A stretch of 64,000 nt of DNA from Sphingorhabdus sp. 109 (GCF_902506555.1 NZ_LR732707.1:2627290-2691289), one strand, 5' to 3'. Numbered from the stretch's first letter, positions 24,289-34,127 are shown. Notes: a model not told the origin generated them from the letters alone. Translations and numbers: made by a program.

Positions 24289-24957
24289 TTATCTGGCTAC
24301 CAGATTGACCGCTGCTGTCTTGCCGCGTTGATCGACTTCCAGTTCGAATTCCAGCTTGTCGCCTTCTTCTAGTCCGCGCATGCCGGCGCGCTCTACAGCT
24401 GAAATATGGACAAATGCATCGGGTTGGCCGTCGTCGCGCTGGATGAAGCCAAAGCCTTTGGTGCCATTGAAAAATTTCACGGTACCCGAAGCCTTCTCAC
24501 CGGTCAGTTCCCTGCGGGGAGGGCCGCCACGATCATCGCGGGAAGAACCTCCGCCAGACGGAACCTCGATAAGGTCGCCTTCAATCTGGATGTCCGAAGC
24601 GGAAACCTTGCCGCCACGATCGACCAAGGAAAAGCGCAAGGTCTGACCTTCCGCCAGGCCTTTCAGTCCGGCGCGTTCGACCTGACTGATATGTACAAAA
24701 ACATCTTCGCCGCCACCGTCTTGCACGATGAAGCCGAATCCCTTTTGCGCATTAAAGAATTTTACGGTGCCGGTGCTTTCGCCGACGACCTGGTCCGGCA
24801 TTCCACCGCCCCGTCTGCCGCCGCTGAAATCACTGTCCGGCCGCGTATATCGTTCTACGGGTGGACCGCTGTCGCCTTGATATCCATCGAAGTTCTCGTC
24901 GCCGAAGCCGTCGCGCTTGTCCCGGCCTCTGCCTCGCCGGTTTCTGTCAAAACCCAT
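24289..24957 (-). CDS. Double cold-shock-domain protein
   Basis: A 222-residue protein with two cold-shock domains. The first is GTVKFFNAQKGFGFIVQDGG with DVFVHISQVERAGL (about residues 62-125). The second is GTVKFFNGTKGFGFIQRDDG with DAFVHISAVERAGM (about 157-220). RNP1 (KGFGFI) and RNP2 (VFVHIS) are intact in both. A 50-residue Arg/Gly/Asp-rich N-terminal tail (MGFDRNRRGRGRDKRDGFG) may add RNA binding. Double-CSD proteins are common in Alphaproteobacteria and act as RNA chaperones. The gene is monocistronic with its own terminator; the leader up to about 25080 could carry a structured 5' UTR. Confidence 0.92.
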   Translation of the reverse strand: MGFDRNRRGRGRDKRDGFGDENFDGYQGDSGPPVERYTRPDSDFSGGRRGGGMPDQVVGESTGTVKFFNAQKGFGFIVQDGGGEDVFVHISQVERAGLKGLAEGQTLRFSLVDRGGKVSASDIQIEGDLIEVPSGGGSSRDDRGGPPRRELTGEKASGTVKFFNGTKGFGFIQRDDGQPDAFVHISAVERAGMRGLEEGDKLEFELEVDQRGKTAAVNLVAR

Positions 24958-25145
24958 TCTTAAAACGTCACTTTCAATTCGCCCTATCTAGTAAATTCAA
25001 TGACACAGCGGACGAGCTCCGGACCATTGTTTCGCGCGAATCCTATTACCGCACGGTATAACTATATAGGAAAACCGAGGGATAAGCGAATGAATTCGGT
25101 GTTTTGTAAACAGACCGGGCAGATTCGATATTCGGGCAATGCCGT

Positions 25146-25508
25146 TTAGAAAAGCCAGGTTTTCGGATCGGCGAAGGGTTCGTGCTTCTGCGCTTTCAGC
25201 AGCGCCACGACCGAACGGACCAATATCCAGACCGCCAGGGCCAGCAGAATCGGTATGCCGATCAATATGATGATGAGAAACGTGCCGATAATCCCGACCA
25301 CCAGCCCGATCACGAAAGTCATGATATGAAATTGCAAATGGCTCTCTTCCCAGGTTCCGGTGACCTCGTCTTTCCATATCAGCGCAAGAACGAAACCCAC
25401 CAGCCCCGTTATTCCGACAACAAATCCGGCGATATAGAGCAGCGAGATTATGCTTGCCTTGTTCAGATCAAAACCGGGACCGGCTGGTTCGGGTAATTTC
25501 TCGGCCAT
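25146..25508 (-). CDS. DUF4870-like membrane protein
   Basis: A 120-residue protein with three to four hydrophobic helices: IISLLYIAGFVVGITGLVGF, HIMTFVIGLVVGIIGTFLII and IPILLALAVWILVRSVVAL. Between the first two lies WKDEVTGTWEESHLQFH, the conserved acidic/His loop of the DUF4870 (Tic20-like) family. Role unknown. It stands alone between the cold-shock gene and rnd. Confidence 0.8.
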   Translation of the reverse strand: MAEKLPEPAGPGFDLNKASIISLLYIAGFVVGITGLVGFVLALIWKDEVTGTWEESHLQFHIMTFVIGLVVGIIGTFLIIILIGIPILLALAVWILVRSVVALLKAQKHEPFADPKTWLF

Positions 25509-25737
25509 CTTGTCAAACCCCTATCATAGGTTATTCCTATGCTTGGCAAAGCTCAAACTAAACTTGCTGTTTGAACCGGCCTGCGGCACATAGCATATTC
25601 AATGACGCGCTGCTGTCAATTTTTGCAGCCGATGATCTGGCTAGGGAACAAACCCCTAAGCCGGACAGGGTGTCTTTGCGACATCTCGGCCGCGAAAAGG
25701 AAAGTGGCCGAAAGACTAGATAGACAGGCAAATATAG

Positions 25738-26355
25738 ATGGCAGTTTTTTTTCACGAAGAGGATATCCCGGCAGGTCTCCTGGCGAGCGGTCCGGTTGCT
25801 GTGGACACGGAAACCATGGGCCTCCAGACCCCGCGGGATCGACTCTGCCTGCTCCAGATATCCGATGGCGGCGATGACGAGCATCTCGTTCGCTTCGGCC
25901 CTGACAGTGATTATTCCGCTCCCAACCTCCGGGCGATCCTGTCCGATCCCGACCGGGTGAAGCTTTACCATTTTGCCCGCTTTGATCTGGCTGCGATCGA
26001 ATATTATATGGGTGTAATGGCGGAGCCGGTCTTCTGTACGAAAATCGCTTCGCGGCTGATCCGGACCTATACCGATCGCCACGGCCTCAAGGAACTGGTG
26101 CGCGAACTTCTTGGCCAGGATATTTCAAAGCAGCAGCAATCGAGCGACTGGGGCAATCCCGTGTTGAGCGATGCCCAGCAGGAATATGCCGCATCGGACG
26201 TTCGCTTTTTGCACCGGTTGAAAACCGAGCTTGAAATCCGGCTCGAGCGGGAAGGCCGGACAGCTCTTGCCCAGGCTTGTTTCGACTTTTTGCCGGACCG
26301 GGCCCGGCTGGACCTTGCCGGCTGGCCGGAAACCGATATTTTTGCACATGCCTGA
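25738..26355 (+). CDS. rnd: Ribonuclease D (short form)
   Basis: A 205-residue 3'-5' exonuclease of the DEDDy group. AVDTETMGLQTPRDRLCLLQ is Exo I, YHFARFDLAAIEYYMG is Exo II, and EYAASDVRFLHRL is Exo III with the YxxxD motif. It ends soon after, without the HRDC domains of E. coli RNase D, which is the normal short form in Alphaproteobacteria. It trims 3' ends of tRNA precursors and other RNAs. It sits 57 bp upstream of lptC, and rnd-lptC-lptA order is conserved in sphingomonads. Confidence 0.9.
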   Translation: MAVFFHEEDIPAGLLASGPVAVDTETMGLQTPRDRLCLLQISDGGDDEHLVRFGPDSDYSAPNLRAILSDPDRVKLYHFARFDLAAIEYYMGVMAEPVFCTKIASRLIRTYTDRHGLKELVRELLGQDISKQQQSSDWGNPVLSDAQQEYAASDVRFLHRLKTELEIRLEREGRTALAQACFDFLPDRARLDLAGWPETDIFAHA

Positions 26356-26412
26356 CGCCGCGACAATCCTGTCTGTTCGTTTCGATCATAACCTTGGGAT
26401 CGGGGCCTAGCT

Positions 26413-27057
26413 ATGTCCGCTACCGTCAATCCTCCCCGAACCAAGCGTCAGCAATTTGCCGCTCCCAACAGCGCGCATGACAGAAATATCAAATTGCTGC
26501 GCTTCATTCTACCCGTGGGGGTAGGCCTGTTGGGCGCGATGCTCGCTCTGGCGCCCTTCACAACCAGCGGGGAACTGAGTTTCGTGCTCGACAAGAATAG
26601 CGTGGACGTTGCCAAGGAACGGATGCGTGTGACCGAGGCGCTGTACCGCGGTGAAGACAGTCAGGGCCGCCCCTTCTCTCTGAAGGCCGGTTCCGCCGTG
26701 CAGAAAAGCTCCAGCGAAGCAATAGTCGAACTGCAGGATCTTTCTGCCCGGATATTGCTGAAAGAAGGACCGGCGCAGATCCGCGCGAGCGAAGGCCGCT
26801 ATGATATGGACCAGGAAAATGTTCGGGTACCGGGACCAGTGCAGGTCGAAGCTGCCGGCGGCTATCGCCTCTCGACCAGCAATGTCTCCGTCGACCTCAA
26901 ACAGCGGACGCTGCAAAGCGCCGGCGCGGTGGAAGGGCGGACCAATATCGGAACATTTGGTGCGGACCGGCTCAAAGCGGATCTGGCCGAGCGCACTGTC
27001 AGTCTGGATGGCAATGCGCGTTTGCGGATCGAACAAAATGGACTAAGAAGACCCTAG
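26413..27057 (+). CDS. lptC: LPS export periplasmic-bridge protein LptC
   Basis: A 214-residue bitopic inner-membrane protein. The N-terminal transmembrane helix is ILPVGVGLLGAMLALAPF (about 36-53), followed by a periplasmic beta-jellyroll of the LptC/OstA type. LSFVLDKNSVDVAKERMRVTEALY begins the domain and RASEGRYDMDQENVRVPGPV is typical. LptC receives LPS from LptB2FG and passes it to LptA. Its stop is immediately followed by the lptA start. Confidence 0.9.
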   Translation: MSATVNPPRTKRQQFAAPNSAHDRNIKLLRFILPVGVGLLGAMLALAPFTTSGELSFVLDKNSVDVAKERMRVTEALYRGEDSQGRPFSLKAGSAVQKSSSEAIVELQDLSARILLKEGPAQIRASEGRYDMDQENVRVPGPVQVEAAGGYRLSTSNVSVDLKQRTLQSAGAVEGRTNIGTFGADRLKADLAERTVSLDGNARLRIEQNGLRRP

Positions 27058-27606
27058 ATGAAAACATATTCTTTTCTTTCCCTGTCGGCTGGTAGCTTCG
27101 TCCTTGCGTCCGCTTTTCTGTTGTTCGCCGGTGCGGCTCCGGCGCAGGTGTTCGGAAGCCACGACAGCAATGCACCGGTGAACTTCAACGCTGGACGGAT
27201 CGAAGTGCAGGATCGGGCCGACCGGGTTGTCCTTTCTGGTGCGGTGCGGGTCGAGCAGGCCGGACTGACGCTCAACGCGGCGCGCATGACGGTGGCCTAT
27301 CGCAGCACCGGAGGTATCGAAATCGACCGCATCGACGCGTCCGGAGGCGTGACGATTCGCAAGGCCGGCGACACTGCTTCGGGCAATGTCGCCATTTATG
27401 ATCTCAACCGGCGGCTGATCACCCTGATCGGCAATGTTACGCTCACGCAGGGCACGAATCGCCTGTCCGGCGGACGTGTCATCATCGACCTCGAATCGGG
27501 CCGGTCGACGATTGACGGACGCTCCACCGGCGGTGCTTCGGTCGGCTCGCAAAACTCCAGCGGCCGGGTGTCCGGTACCTTCACGGTTCCCCAGCGGAAA
27601 GACTGA
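27058..27606 (+). CDS. lptA: LPS transport periplasmic protein LptA
   Basis: A 182-residue secreted OstA-like protein. The signal peptide ends about AAPAQ|VFG (residue 29-31). The OstA/LptA fold shows NFNAGRIEVQDRADRVVLSGAVRVEQAGLTLNAARM, then GNVAIYDLNRRLITLIGNVTL and RVIIDLESG. LptA polymers carry LPS across the periplasm. It starts directly after lptC (no gap). The 199 bp to lptB contain no gene and no clear terminator. Confidence 0.9.
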   Translation: MKTYSFLSLSAGSFVLASAFLLFAGAAPAQVFGSHDSNAPVNFNAGRIEVQDRADRVVLSGAVRVEQAGLTLNAARMTVAYRSTGGIEIDRIDASGGVTIRKAGDTASGNVAIYDLNRRLITLIGNVTLTQGTNRLSGGRVIIDLESGRSTIDGRSTGGASVGSQNSSGRVSGTFTVPQRKD

Positions 27607-27805
27607 ACTCGCGACCAGTGATCCGGTCATTCCAGTGCAATCGTGACAGGGGGCGAGCCCCGTCGGTCTTGTACTCGCGTGCGGTGGATTTCCGACTGTT
27701 ATGGATGCAATTCAATCTTCCATGCACAAAGCTTGCCAATTCCGTTTAAAATGGGGCATGTTATTTGCCGAGAAACAAGGCAGCCAATGCTGATAAGGAC
27801 CAGTG

Positions 27806-28600
27806 ATGAATGATATAGCCGCGACCGAAGCGACAACGATGGCCGATCCTGGTGCCGCCATGGCCAGTGATGCAATGGAGCACGGTCTTGCGGTGGTCTC
27901 GATTGCCAAAAGCTATGACAAACGTTCGGTTCTGTCAGATGTATCGCTATCGGTTGGCCGCGGCGAGGTTGTCGGATTGCTGGGGCCGAACGGGGCCGGC
28001 AAAACCACATGTTTCTATTCGGTCATGGGTCTGGTCCGTCCGGACGCCGGGCGGATCATGCTCGACGGCGAGGATATTACCCCGCTACCCATGTATCGCC
28101 GGGCGATTTTGGGAATCGGCTACCTTCCCCAGGAAACCTCGATCTTCCGCGGCATGACCGTCGAACAGAATATTCTGGCTGTGCTCGAGATGGTGGAGTC
28201 CGATGCCAGCGTGAGAGCCGAGACGCTCGACCGGTTGTTGGATGAATTCGGACTGATGAATTTGCGCAGTTCCCCGGCGATGGCACTGTCTGGCGGTGAA
28301 AGGCGGCGTTGCGAGATTGCCCGCGCCCTCGCGGCCAGCCCGTCGATCGTACTGCTCGACGAGCCCTTTGCCGGTATTGATCCGCTATCGATCGCGGATA
28401 TTCGCGATCTGGTCTGCCAGTTACGTGAGCGCGGTATCGGTGTGTTGATCACCGACCATAATGTCCGCGAGACGCTGGATATCGTCGACCGGGCCTGCAT
28501 CATCTACGACGGACAGGTCCTGTTCGCCGGCAGCCCCGAAGATCTTGTTGCCGATGCCAATGTCCGCAGGCTCTATCTCGGTGAGGGCTTCGCGCTCTAG
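27806..28600 (+). CDS. lptB: LPS export ABC transporter ATPase LptB
   Basis: A 264-residue ABC ATPase. Walker A is LLGPNGAGKTTCFYS, the Q-loop GYLPQETSIFR, signature LSGGERRRCEIARAL, Walker B IVLLDEPFAGIDP, H-loop ITDHNVRETL. The GLVRPDAGRIMLDGEDIT segment and the ending RRLYLGEGF are typical of LptB. The first 25 residues (MNDIAATEATTMADPGAAMA) form an extra N-terminal tail, and later methionines are possible starts. The ATG at 27806 has AAGGA 8 nt before it. It powers LPS extraction with LptFG, which is not in this window. Confidence 0.92.
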   Translation: MNDIAATEATTMADPGAAMASDAMEHGLAVVSIAKSYDKRSVLSDVSLSVGRGEVVGLLGPNGAGKTTCFYSVMGLVRPDAGRIMLDGEDITPLPMYRRAILGIGYLPQETSIFRGMTVEQNILAVLEMVESDASVRAETLDRLLDEFGLMNLRSSPAMALSGGERRRCEIARALAASPSIVLLDEPFAGIDPLSIADIRDLVCQLRERGIGVLITDHNVRETLDIVDRACIIYDGQVLFAGSPEDLVADANVRRLYLGEGFAL

Positions 28601-28602
28601 CC

Positions 28603-30108
28603 ATGGCACTCGCGCCTCGCCTCGATTTGCGGCAGAGCCAGTCGCTGGTGATGACACCGCAGCTGCAGCAGGCGATCAAGCTGCTCACATTGTCGAATCT
28701 CGAGCTGGAGACTTTCATCTCCGACGAGATTGAGAAGAACCCGTTGCTCGATACCGGCGAGATTGCGACCGAGAGCGGCGATAGCTCCGATGGCAATGTT
28801 GAAAGCGAACCGGCGGCGCAGGGAAGCGACGAGATATTGACGTCGGGACCTTCGGAAGCCGAATCGCCGCTGGATTTGCAGGGCGAGACAGACAGTTTTA
28901 CCAATAACAGCCTTTCCGAAAGCGATGGGGCGCTGGACGGGCAATTGGGTTTGAACGGGACCAGAACCGGCGCGGCGGCGGGAGGCGAAGCACCCGATTT
29001 CGAAAATATGCTGGTTGCGGAAATTACGCTCACCGAACATCTGATGGATCAGGCGGGAGCCGTTTTGTCCGGCATGGACCTGTTCATTGCGCAGCATATT
29101 ATCGACCAGATTGACGAGTGCGGCTATCTGCAGGCCGAACTGCTTGAACTGGCCCAGCGGCTGAACGTCGGACTGGCAGACGTGAAGCGGATACTGACGA
29201 TGGTTCAGACGCTTGACCCGGTCGGGGTTGGCGCTCGGAATCTGGCCGAATGTCTGGCGCTGCAAGCGAAGGACGCCGACCGCTATGATCCCGCCATGGC
29301 GCGGCTGATCGACAATCTCGATCTGCTGGCCAAAGGGGCACTGCCGCAGCTCAAGCGGATATGCGGTGTCGATGATGAAGACCTGAGGGACATGATCAGC
29401 GAGTTGCGCAATTATGATCCGAAGCCTGGCTGCAAGATTGGCGGCGGTTCGGTGCAGGCGGTCGTGCCCGATGTCTTCATCGCCGAGCGGACGAACCGGT
29501 GGATCATCGAAGTGAACAGCGCTACCTTGCCGAAAGTGCTGGTCAACCGCAGCTATTATTCCGAACTGAAGGATGGCGCGCAGGACAAGCAGTCGAAGGA
29601 ATGGCTGAACGAGTGCCTCGCCGACGCCAACTGGCTGGTCAAGGCATTGGACCAGCGGCAGCGGACGATTGTCAAGGTCGCAACCGAAATCGTCAAGCAG
29701 CAGGAAGAGTTTTTCCGCAAGGGTGTCGCGCATCTCCGGCCGTTGACGCTCAAGAATGTCGCCGAGCAGATCGAGATGCACGAGTCGACGGTCAGCCGGG
29801 TTACATCCAACAAATATCTCTCCTGCTCGCGCGGGACGTTCGAGCTCAAATATTTCTTCACCAGCGGGATTCAGTCCTCGACCGGTGGCGAGGCGGCGTC
29901 GGCGGAGGCGGTGAAGAGTCATATCAAGTCCCTGATCGATAACGAGGACCCCAAGAAGATCCTGTCCGACGACAAGCTGGTCGCCCTGCTCAAGGAGCGG
30001 GGCTTCGACATTGCCCGGCGCACCGTGGCGAAATATCGCGAGGCGCTGGGTCTGGGCAGCTCGGTCCAGCGCCGCCGGCAGAAGGCGCTCGAGGGCAAGG
30101 CCGCCTAG
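28603..30108 (+). CDS. rpoN: RNA polymerase sigma-54 factor RpoN
   Basis: A 501-residue sigma-54 with all regions. Region I is LRQSQSLVMTPQLQQAIKLL (Q/L-rich activator-interacting segment), followed by an acidic region II with many Glu, Ser and Gly. The core-binding domain contains TLDPVGVGARNLAECL. The HTH has ESTVSRVTSNKYLSCSRG, and the RpoN box is RRTVAKYRE near residue 480. It starts 2 bp after lptB, so it is in the same operon. A good -24/-12 site occurs in this window at 10044. Confidence 0.95.
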   Translation: MALAPRLDLRQSQSLVMTPQLQQAIKLLTLSNLELETFISDEIEKNPLLDTGEIATESGDSSDGNVESEPAAQGSDEILTSGPSEAESPLDLQGETDSFTNNSLSESDGALDGQLGLNGTRTGAAAGGEAPDFENMLVAEITLTEHLMDQAGAVLSGMDLFIAQHIIDQIDECGYLQAELLELAQRLNVGLADVKRILTMVQTLDPVGVGARNLAECLALQAKDADRYDPAMARLIDNLDLLAKGALPQLKRICGVDDEDLRDMISELRNYDPKPGCKIGGGSVQAVVPDVFIAERTNRWIIEVNSATLPKVLVNRSYYSELKDGAQDKQSKEWLNECLADANWLVKALDQRQRTIVKVATEIVKQQEEFFRKGVAHLRPLTLKNVAEQIEMHESTVSRVTSNKYLSCSRGTFELKYFFTSGIQSSTGGEAASAEAVKSHIKSLIDNEDPKKILSDDKLVALLKERGFDIARRTVAKYREALGLGSSVQRRRQKALEGKAA

Positions 30109-30623
30109 ACCGGCTTGCGCAGCACCGCGAATTCCAGTTCCTTGGTCTTTGGAAGGCCGAAGCGCCGATCACCATGCGGGAAGGGACGCAGCTCGCCGGT
30201 CCGCGCATAACCGCGGCGTTCGTAATAGGCGATCAGATCCTCGCGCTGGCGGATGACGGTCATCTCGATTGCATCGGCCTGCCATTGATCCCGGACATAT
30301 CGCTCTGATTTCGACAGCAATTGCCTGCCCAGACCGCCTGCCTGCAAGGCAGGATCCACAGTCAGCAGTCCCAGATAGGCGAGCCCTTCACCGACCCGGG
30401 AGAGCTGGACGCAACCGGCGATAGCAGCGCCTGTCTTCGCGAACAGGATCACCTGATTGTCGGCTGCGATAATCTCGCGCAATGCCCTGGCATCGGTGCG
30501 CTGGCCGTCGAGCAGATCCGCTTCATGGGTCCAGCCGCGCCGCGCGCTCTCTCCGCGATAGGCGCTTTCGACGAGCGCGTGGAGTGCCGGGATATCGCCA
30601 TTTTGTGCCGCTACGAAATTCAT
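30105..30623 (-). CDS. GNAT family N-acetyltransferase
   Basis: A 172-residue GNAT enzyme. YLGLLTVDPALQAGGLGRQLL is the acetyl-CoA-binding motif A (V-x-P-x-x-Q-x-x-G-x-G), and EMTVIRQREDLIAYYERRGY is motif B. The substrate is unknown. The gene is third in a minus-strand operon after the SDR and DUF5818 genes (4 bp overlap with the latter), and its 3' end overlaps that of rpoN by 4 bp. Confidence 0.87.
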   Translation of the reverse strand: MNFVAAQNGDIPALHALVESAYRGESARRGWTHEADLLDGQRTDARALREIIAADNQVILFAKTGAAIAGCVQLSRVGEGLAYLGLLTVDPALQAGGLGRQLLSKSERYVRDQWQADAIEMTVIRQREDLIAYYERRGYARTGELRPFPHGDRRFGLPKTKELEFAVLRKPV

Positions 30624-30829
30624 GCCAGCCTTATCCCGTCCGCTTCCAGGAGCGCGCCGTCGATGACCCGGCCGGTTACCACCACCCGCTTCTCGACCTC
30701 GTCAACCGGCGTGCGCAGCAGTTCGAGCCGGTAACGCTGGCCATCATCACATTGCAACAGAAAGCCGCTCGCATCGCGCTGTAGCAGCCCGCTATATTCA
30801 CCCGCACCCTGGTTTTCCGTCTGCATCAT
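30620..30829 (-). CDS. Small DUF5818-type protein
   Basis: A 69-residue soluble protein: a short tail, then YSGLLQRDASGFLLQCDDGQ, RYRLELLRTPVDEVEKRVVV and TGRVIDGALLEADGIRLA. The pattern matches DUF5818, a small OB-like domain family of Alphaproteobacteria. It overlaps both neighbours by 4 bp (ATGA), indicating a tight operon SDR, DUF5818, GNAT. Function unknown. Confidence 0.75.
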   Translation of the reverse strand: MMQTENQGAGEYSGLLQRDASGFLLQCDDGQRYRLELLRTPVDEVEKRVVVTGRVIDGALLEADGIRLA

Positions 30830-31797
30830 GCGGCGGCGAGCAATTTCTCGCTGATCTCCCAGAGCCGTTCGGCGTCTTCATCCACCGTGATATGCGGCGC
30901 GCAATGCTGATAGGGCAGGCTATCCTCGCCCGTCAGCTGCGCGACGTCGCAATCCTCGCAATAGACGCCGGGCATGTCATTCAGCAGCGGTGAGGTGGCG
31001 GCCCACAGGCTGGTGGTGCAGCCCTGTGCCGGCGTCTTGAAGATTGCGGCAACCGCCGGGGGCACGCTGCCGTCCTTGTTCAGCCAGCCCAGTTCGACCT
31101 GCTCGTCGACCGGCAGATGACGCTGCAATGGCGTGAAAATCCCGCCCGGATGGACCGAGAAAGCGCGGCCACCAAAGGCCTGCATGCGGCGGCTCAGCGC
31201 ATTGGCGAACAGGGCGTTGGCGCTCTTTGCCTGGGCATAGGCGACCCATTTCTGATATTCGCTATTCTCGAACTGGATATCGTCCCAGAGGATGCCACCT
31301 CGCTTGTGGGCAATCGATGACAGCGCGACGACGCGTGGTGCGCTTGCCTTTTCGAGCAAGGGCAAGAGCGCCTTGGTCAGCGCGAAATGGCCCATATGAT
31401 TGACGCCAAACTGGCTTTCCCAGCCCGGTCCGACGCGTTCCAGCGGGCAGGCCATGATACCGGCATTGTTGATCAGCAGGTCGAGCGCATCGATAGAGTC
31501 ATAGACCGAAGAGGCAAAGCCGCGCACCGAATCGAGATCGGAGAGGTCCATCGTTGCCGAGGAGACATCGCCCTCGATCGAGGCAAGCTTTTCCTCCGCC
31601 TTGGCCGGATCGCGCACCGGGACGATCACCGTGGCACCGGCATTCGCCAGTGCCCGGGTGGTTTCCAGACCGATTCCCGAATAGCCGCCGGTGACGATCG
31701 CGGTCTTGCCGGTCAGATCGATGCCGGCGAGTATCTCGTGCGGTTCGCTCTTGGCATGAAAGCCCGATCCGAGGGGATTCTGGTCTGCTGCTGCCAT
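30826..31797 (-). CDS. Short-chain dehydrogenase/reductase
   Basis: A 323-residue SDR similar to retinol/WW-domain-type oxidoreductases. VTGGYSGIGLETTRALANAG is the NAD(P)-binding TGxxxGIG motif, LLINNAGIMACP the NNAG motif, VALSSIAHKRGG the catalytic Ser, and YAQAKSANALF the YxxxK pair. The start at 31797 (MAAADQNPLG) is chosen because AAGGA lies 7 nt upstream; an ATG at 31812 overlaps that ribosome-binding site. First gene of the SDR-DUF5818-GNAT operon. The substrate is unknown. Confidence 0.88.
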   Translation of the reverse strand: MAAADQNPLGSGFHAKSEPHEILAGIDLTGKTAIVTGGYSGIGLETTRALANAGATVIVPVRDPAKAEEKLASIEGDVSSATMDLSDLDSVRGFASSVYDSIDALDLLINNAGIMACPLERVGPGWESQFGVNHMGHFALTKALLPLLEKASAPRVVALSSIAHKRGGILWDDIQFENSEYQKWVAYAQAKSANALFANALSRRMQAFGGRAFSVHPGGIFTPLQRHLPVDEQVELGWLNKDGSVPPAVAAIFKTPAQGCTTSLWAATSPLLNDMPGVYCEDCDVAQLTGEDSLPYQHCAPHITVDEDAERLWEISEKLLAAA

Positions 31798-31926
31798 CTG
31801 TTGTTCCTTCATTCAGTGGCCGACAAAGGCCGGGGTCCATCTCCAACTATTGCGTCCGGCTCAACCGTCTGAAGATGGGCACCTGCCTGCGCACGTGCAC
31901 AATATGGCGATCGCCTTCAACCCGAT

Positions 31927-33048
31927 TTAAGCCTTCAATCCCACAACCTCCGACACCGGCATATAGTCATAGCCCAGATCTTCGGCGACCGCCTTGTAGG
32001 TCACATGACCATTCCACACGTTCAGCCCCTCGGCCAGATGCCGGTCATCGCGCAATGCGCTTTCCCATCCCTTGTTGGCAATCGCCAGCGTGTGCGGCAG
32101 GGTCACATTGTTGAGCGCATAAGTCGAGGTGCGCGAGACCGCGCCCGGCATATTGGCGACGCAATAATGGACGATATCGTCGACCACATAGGTCGGGTCC
32201 TCGTGGGTGGTCGGCTTCGAGGTTTCGAAACAGCCACCTTGGTCGATCGCCACATCGCACAGCACCGAACCTGGACGCATCGTTTTGAGCATTTCGCGGG
32301 TGACCAATTTGGGTGCTTCCGCTCCGGGGATCAGCACCGCGCCGATCACCAGATCCGCTTCGGCCACACATTCGGCCAGATTGGCCTTGTTCGAGAAACG
32401 CGTCTTGGCCCGCGATTCAAAATGGGTGCCGACCGATTCCAGCACGTCCGGATCGCGGTCGAGGATCGTCACATCCGCGCCGAGACCGGCGGCCATTTGC
32501 GCGGCGTTGAAACCGACGACACCGCCGCCGATGATGGTCACCTTGCCGGGCGCCACGCCGGGAACTCCGCCGAGCAGGATGCCGCGGCCGCCATGGGCTT
32601 TTTCCAGCGCGGTCGCGCCGGCCTGGATCGACATGCGTCCGGCGACCTGGCTCATCGGCTTGAGCAGGGGGAGCCCGCCGGTGCCAGTTACCGTTTCATA
32701 GGCAATGCAGGTTGCTCTGGATTTGACCAGATCGGCGGTCTGTTCCGGATCGGGGGCGAGGTGGAGATAGGTGAACAATATCTGGCCTTCGCGCAGCATC
32801 GCCCGTTCAACCGCCTGCGGTTCCTTGACCTTGACCACCATTTCGCATTTTTCGAAGATTTCGGCAGCGGTCGCAGCAATGATTGCACCAGCGGCAACAT
32901 ATTCGGAATCTTCCGCGCCAATGCCAAGACCGGCACCGGTCTCGACCAGCACATCATGGCCATTGGCGGTCAGTTCACGGACCGATTCGGGGGTCAGGCC
33001 GACCCGATATTCGTGATTCTTGATTTCTCTCGGGGTACCAACGCGCAT
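31927..33048 (-). CDS. ald: Alanine dehydrogenase
   Basis: A 373-residue NAD-dependent enzyme that interconverts L-alanine and pyruvate plus ammonia. [20 protein letters not shown] is the classic N-terminus, MVVKVKEPQ holds the catalytic Lys, and [28 protein letters not shown] is the Rossmann motif. It ends in [15 protein letters not shown] and related segments. AGGAGCTCC before the ATG is a strong ribosome-binding site. It is a single gene between the SDR operon and the cyclophilin pair. Confidence 0.95.
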   Translation of the reverse strand: MRVGTPREIKNHEYRVGLTPESVRELTANGHDVLVETGAGLGIGAEDSEYVAAGAIIAATAAEIFEKCEMVVKVKEPQAVERAMLREGQILFTYLHLAPDPEQTADLVKSRATCIAYETVTGTGGLPLLKPMSQVAGRMSIQAGATALEKAHGGRGILLGGVPGVAPGKVTIIGGGVVGFNAAQMAAGLGADVTILDRDPDVLESVGTHFESRAKTRFSNKANLAECVAEADLVIGAVLIPGAEAPKLVTREMLKTMRPGSVLCDVAIDQGGCFETSKPTTHEDPTYVVDDIVHYCVANMPGAVSRTSTYALNNVTLPHTLAIANKGWESALRDDRHLAEGLNVWNGHVTYKAVAEDLGYDYMPVSEVVGLKA

Positions 33049-33134
33049 GGAGGAGCTCCTGTTCTGACGAGTCTAATCGTACATCATTACCAGCAAATGA
33101 CGCTCTGCGCGAGATACGTTGTAATTTTATTGCT

Positions 33135-34127
33135 TTATTCTGAAACTTTCCGAATGGGCACCGGGACGGTGCAGATATTGCCATAGCCGCCATGGGCCTG
33201 GATAAACTGCAGCAGCGCCGGGCTGTAGCTGGCGAGATATTCATAAGAAGGCTGTTCTGCCAGCGGCAGCTCGCTGGCCAGCCGGATCGACTGTATCCGG
33301 ATATATTCCGACTTGTCGGCATAGAAGCCTCCCGGATCGGTGCCGAGCGGCAGATTCTGCAAATGCGCCAGTCCGTCGATCACTCGTCCGACCATCCCGA
33401 ATGTGGTGTCGAGGCTGCGCGCCGCTTCGCCGGTGATCACCGACATTTCCGCGCCGCTGCCGGTGTCCGGCGGGTCATAATGGGCAGGGGACAGCGACCC
33501 GCGACAGGTCAGCGGATAATATTTCGTCTCGCCGTCGATGGTCTGGCTGCCGATCGGCCAGCCGCCGCCAAAGCCGACCGTCTGCGCACCCATATTCTCG
33601 TAAATCATGGTCATCAGCGGCTCGATTTCCGTGCCCTGATAGTGATTGCTATAATCCACCGCTGCCTTCAGCGCCGCCATATCGGTGTCGCGTTTCGCCC
33701 CGAGCGCCTGGTTGAAATATTCGCTTTCCGGCACGGTCTCGAGGCTCTTGGGCGGCGTCTTGGCATCGGGATTGCCGCCGAACTGGGTGACGAAATCTCT
33801 GGCGACGCGGTAGATTTTCGTGCCATCCCACCAGCGTGTGCGGGCCAAAGTCCGGACATTGCGGACATGGCCACCGGACAGGTTCGCCGGGAGCAGCTGG
33901 ATCACCGCCTGGCGTTTCGTGCCGTCGGGGGAGTCGGGTAAAGTCAGGACCATCAGGTCGGTGAGGGGGATGGGCAGCCAGTGTTCGGTCGGGGCAGCAG
34001 CGAGGATTTCGGCGGGGCTTTGTTGAGCTTCTTCTTCTTCTTGCGCCAGGACCGGAGAGGAGAATGAAAAACACGCTGCGGCCAGGGCCCAAAAGACGAT
34101 ATGCGCGGATCGAAAATAGTTTGTCAT
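33135..34127 (-). CDS. Cyclophilin-type peptidylprolyl isomerase, periplasmic (copy 1)
   Basis: A 330-residue exported protein; the signal peptide ends about SSPVLAQ (residue 29). The cyclophilin core is divergent: WWDGTKIYRVARDFVTQFGG corresponds to FxRVIxxFMxQGG, TGSGAEMSVITGEAARSLDTTFGMVGRVIDGL to the later F-G-V-G segment, and the C-terminus ends TVPVPIRKVSE. It is about twice the length of a minimal cyclophilin, with insertions. It is paralogous to 34496-35500 (both have WWDGTxIxRV and PVPxRxVS). Catalytic activity is plausible but not certain. Confidence 0.83.
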   Translation of the reverse strand: MTNYFRSAHIVFWALAAACFSFSSPVLAQEEEEAQQSPAEILAAAPTEHWLPIPLTDLMVLTLPDSPDGTKRQAVIQLLPANLSGGHVRNVRTLARTRWWDGTKIYRVARDFVTQFGGNPDAKTPPKSLETVPESEYFNQALGAKRDTDMAALKAAVDYSNHYQGTEIEPLMTMIYENMGAQTVGFGGGWPIGSQTIDGETKYYPLTCRGSLSPAHYDPPDTGSGAEMSVITGEAARSLDTTFGMVGRVIDGLAHLQNLPLGTDPGGFYADKSEYIRIQSIRLASELPLAEQPSYEYLASYSPALLQFIQAHGGYGNICTVPVPIRKVSE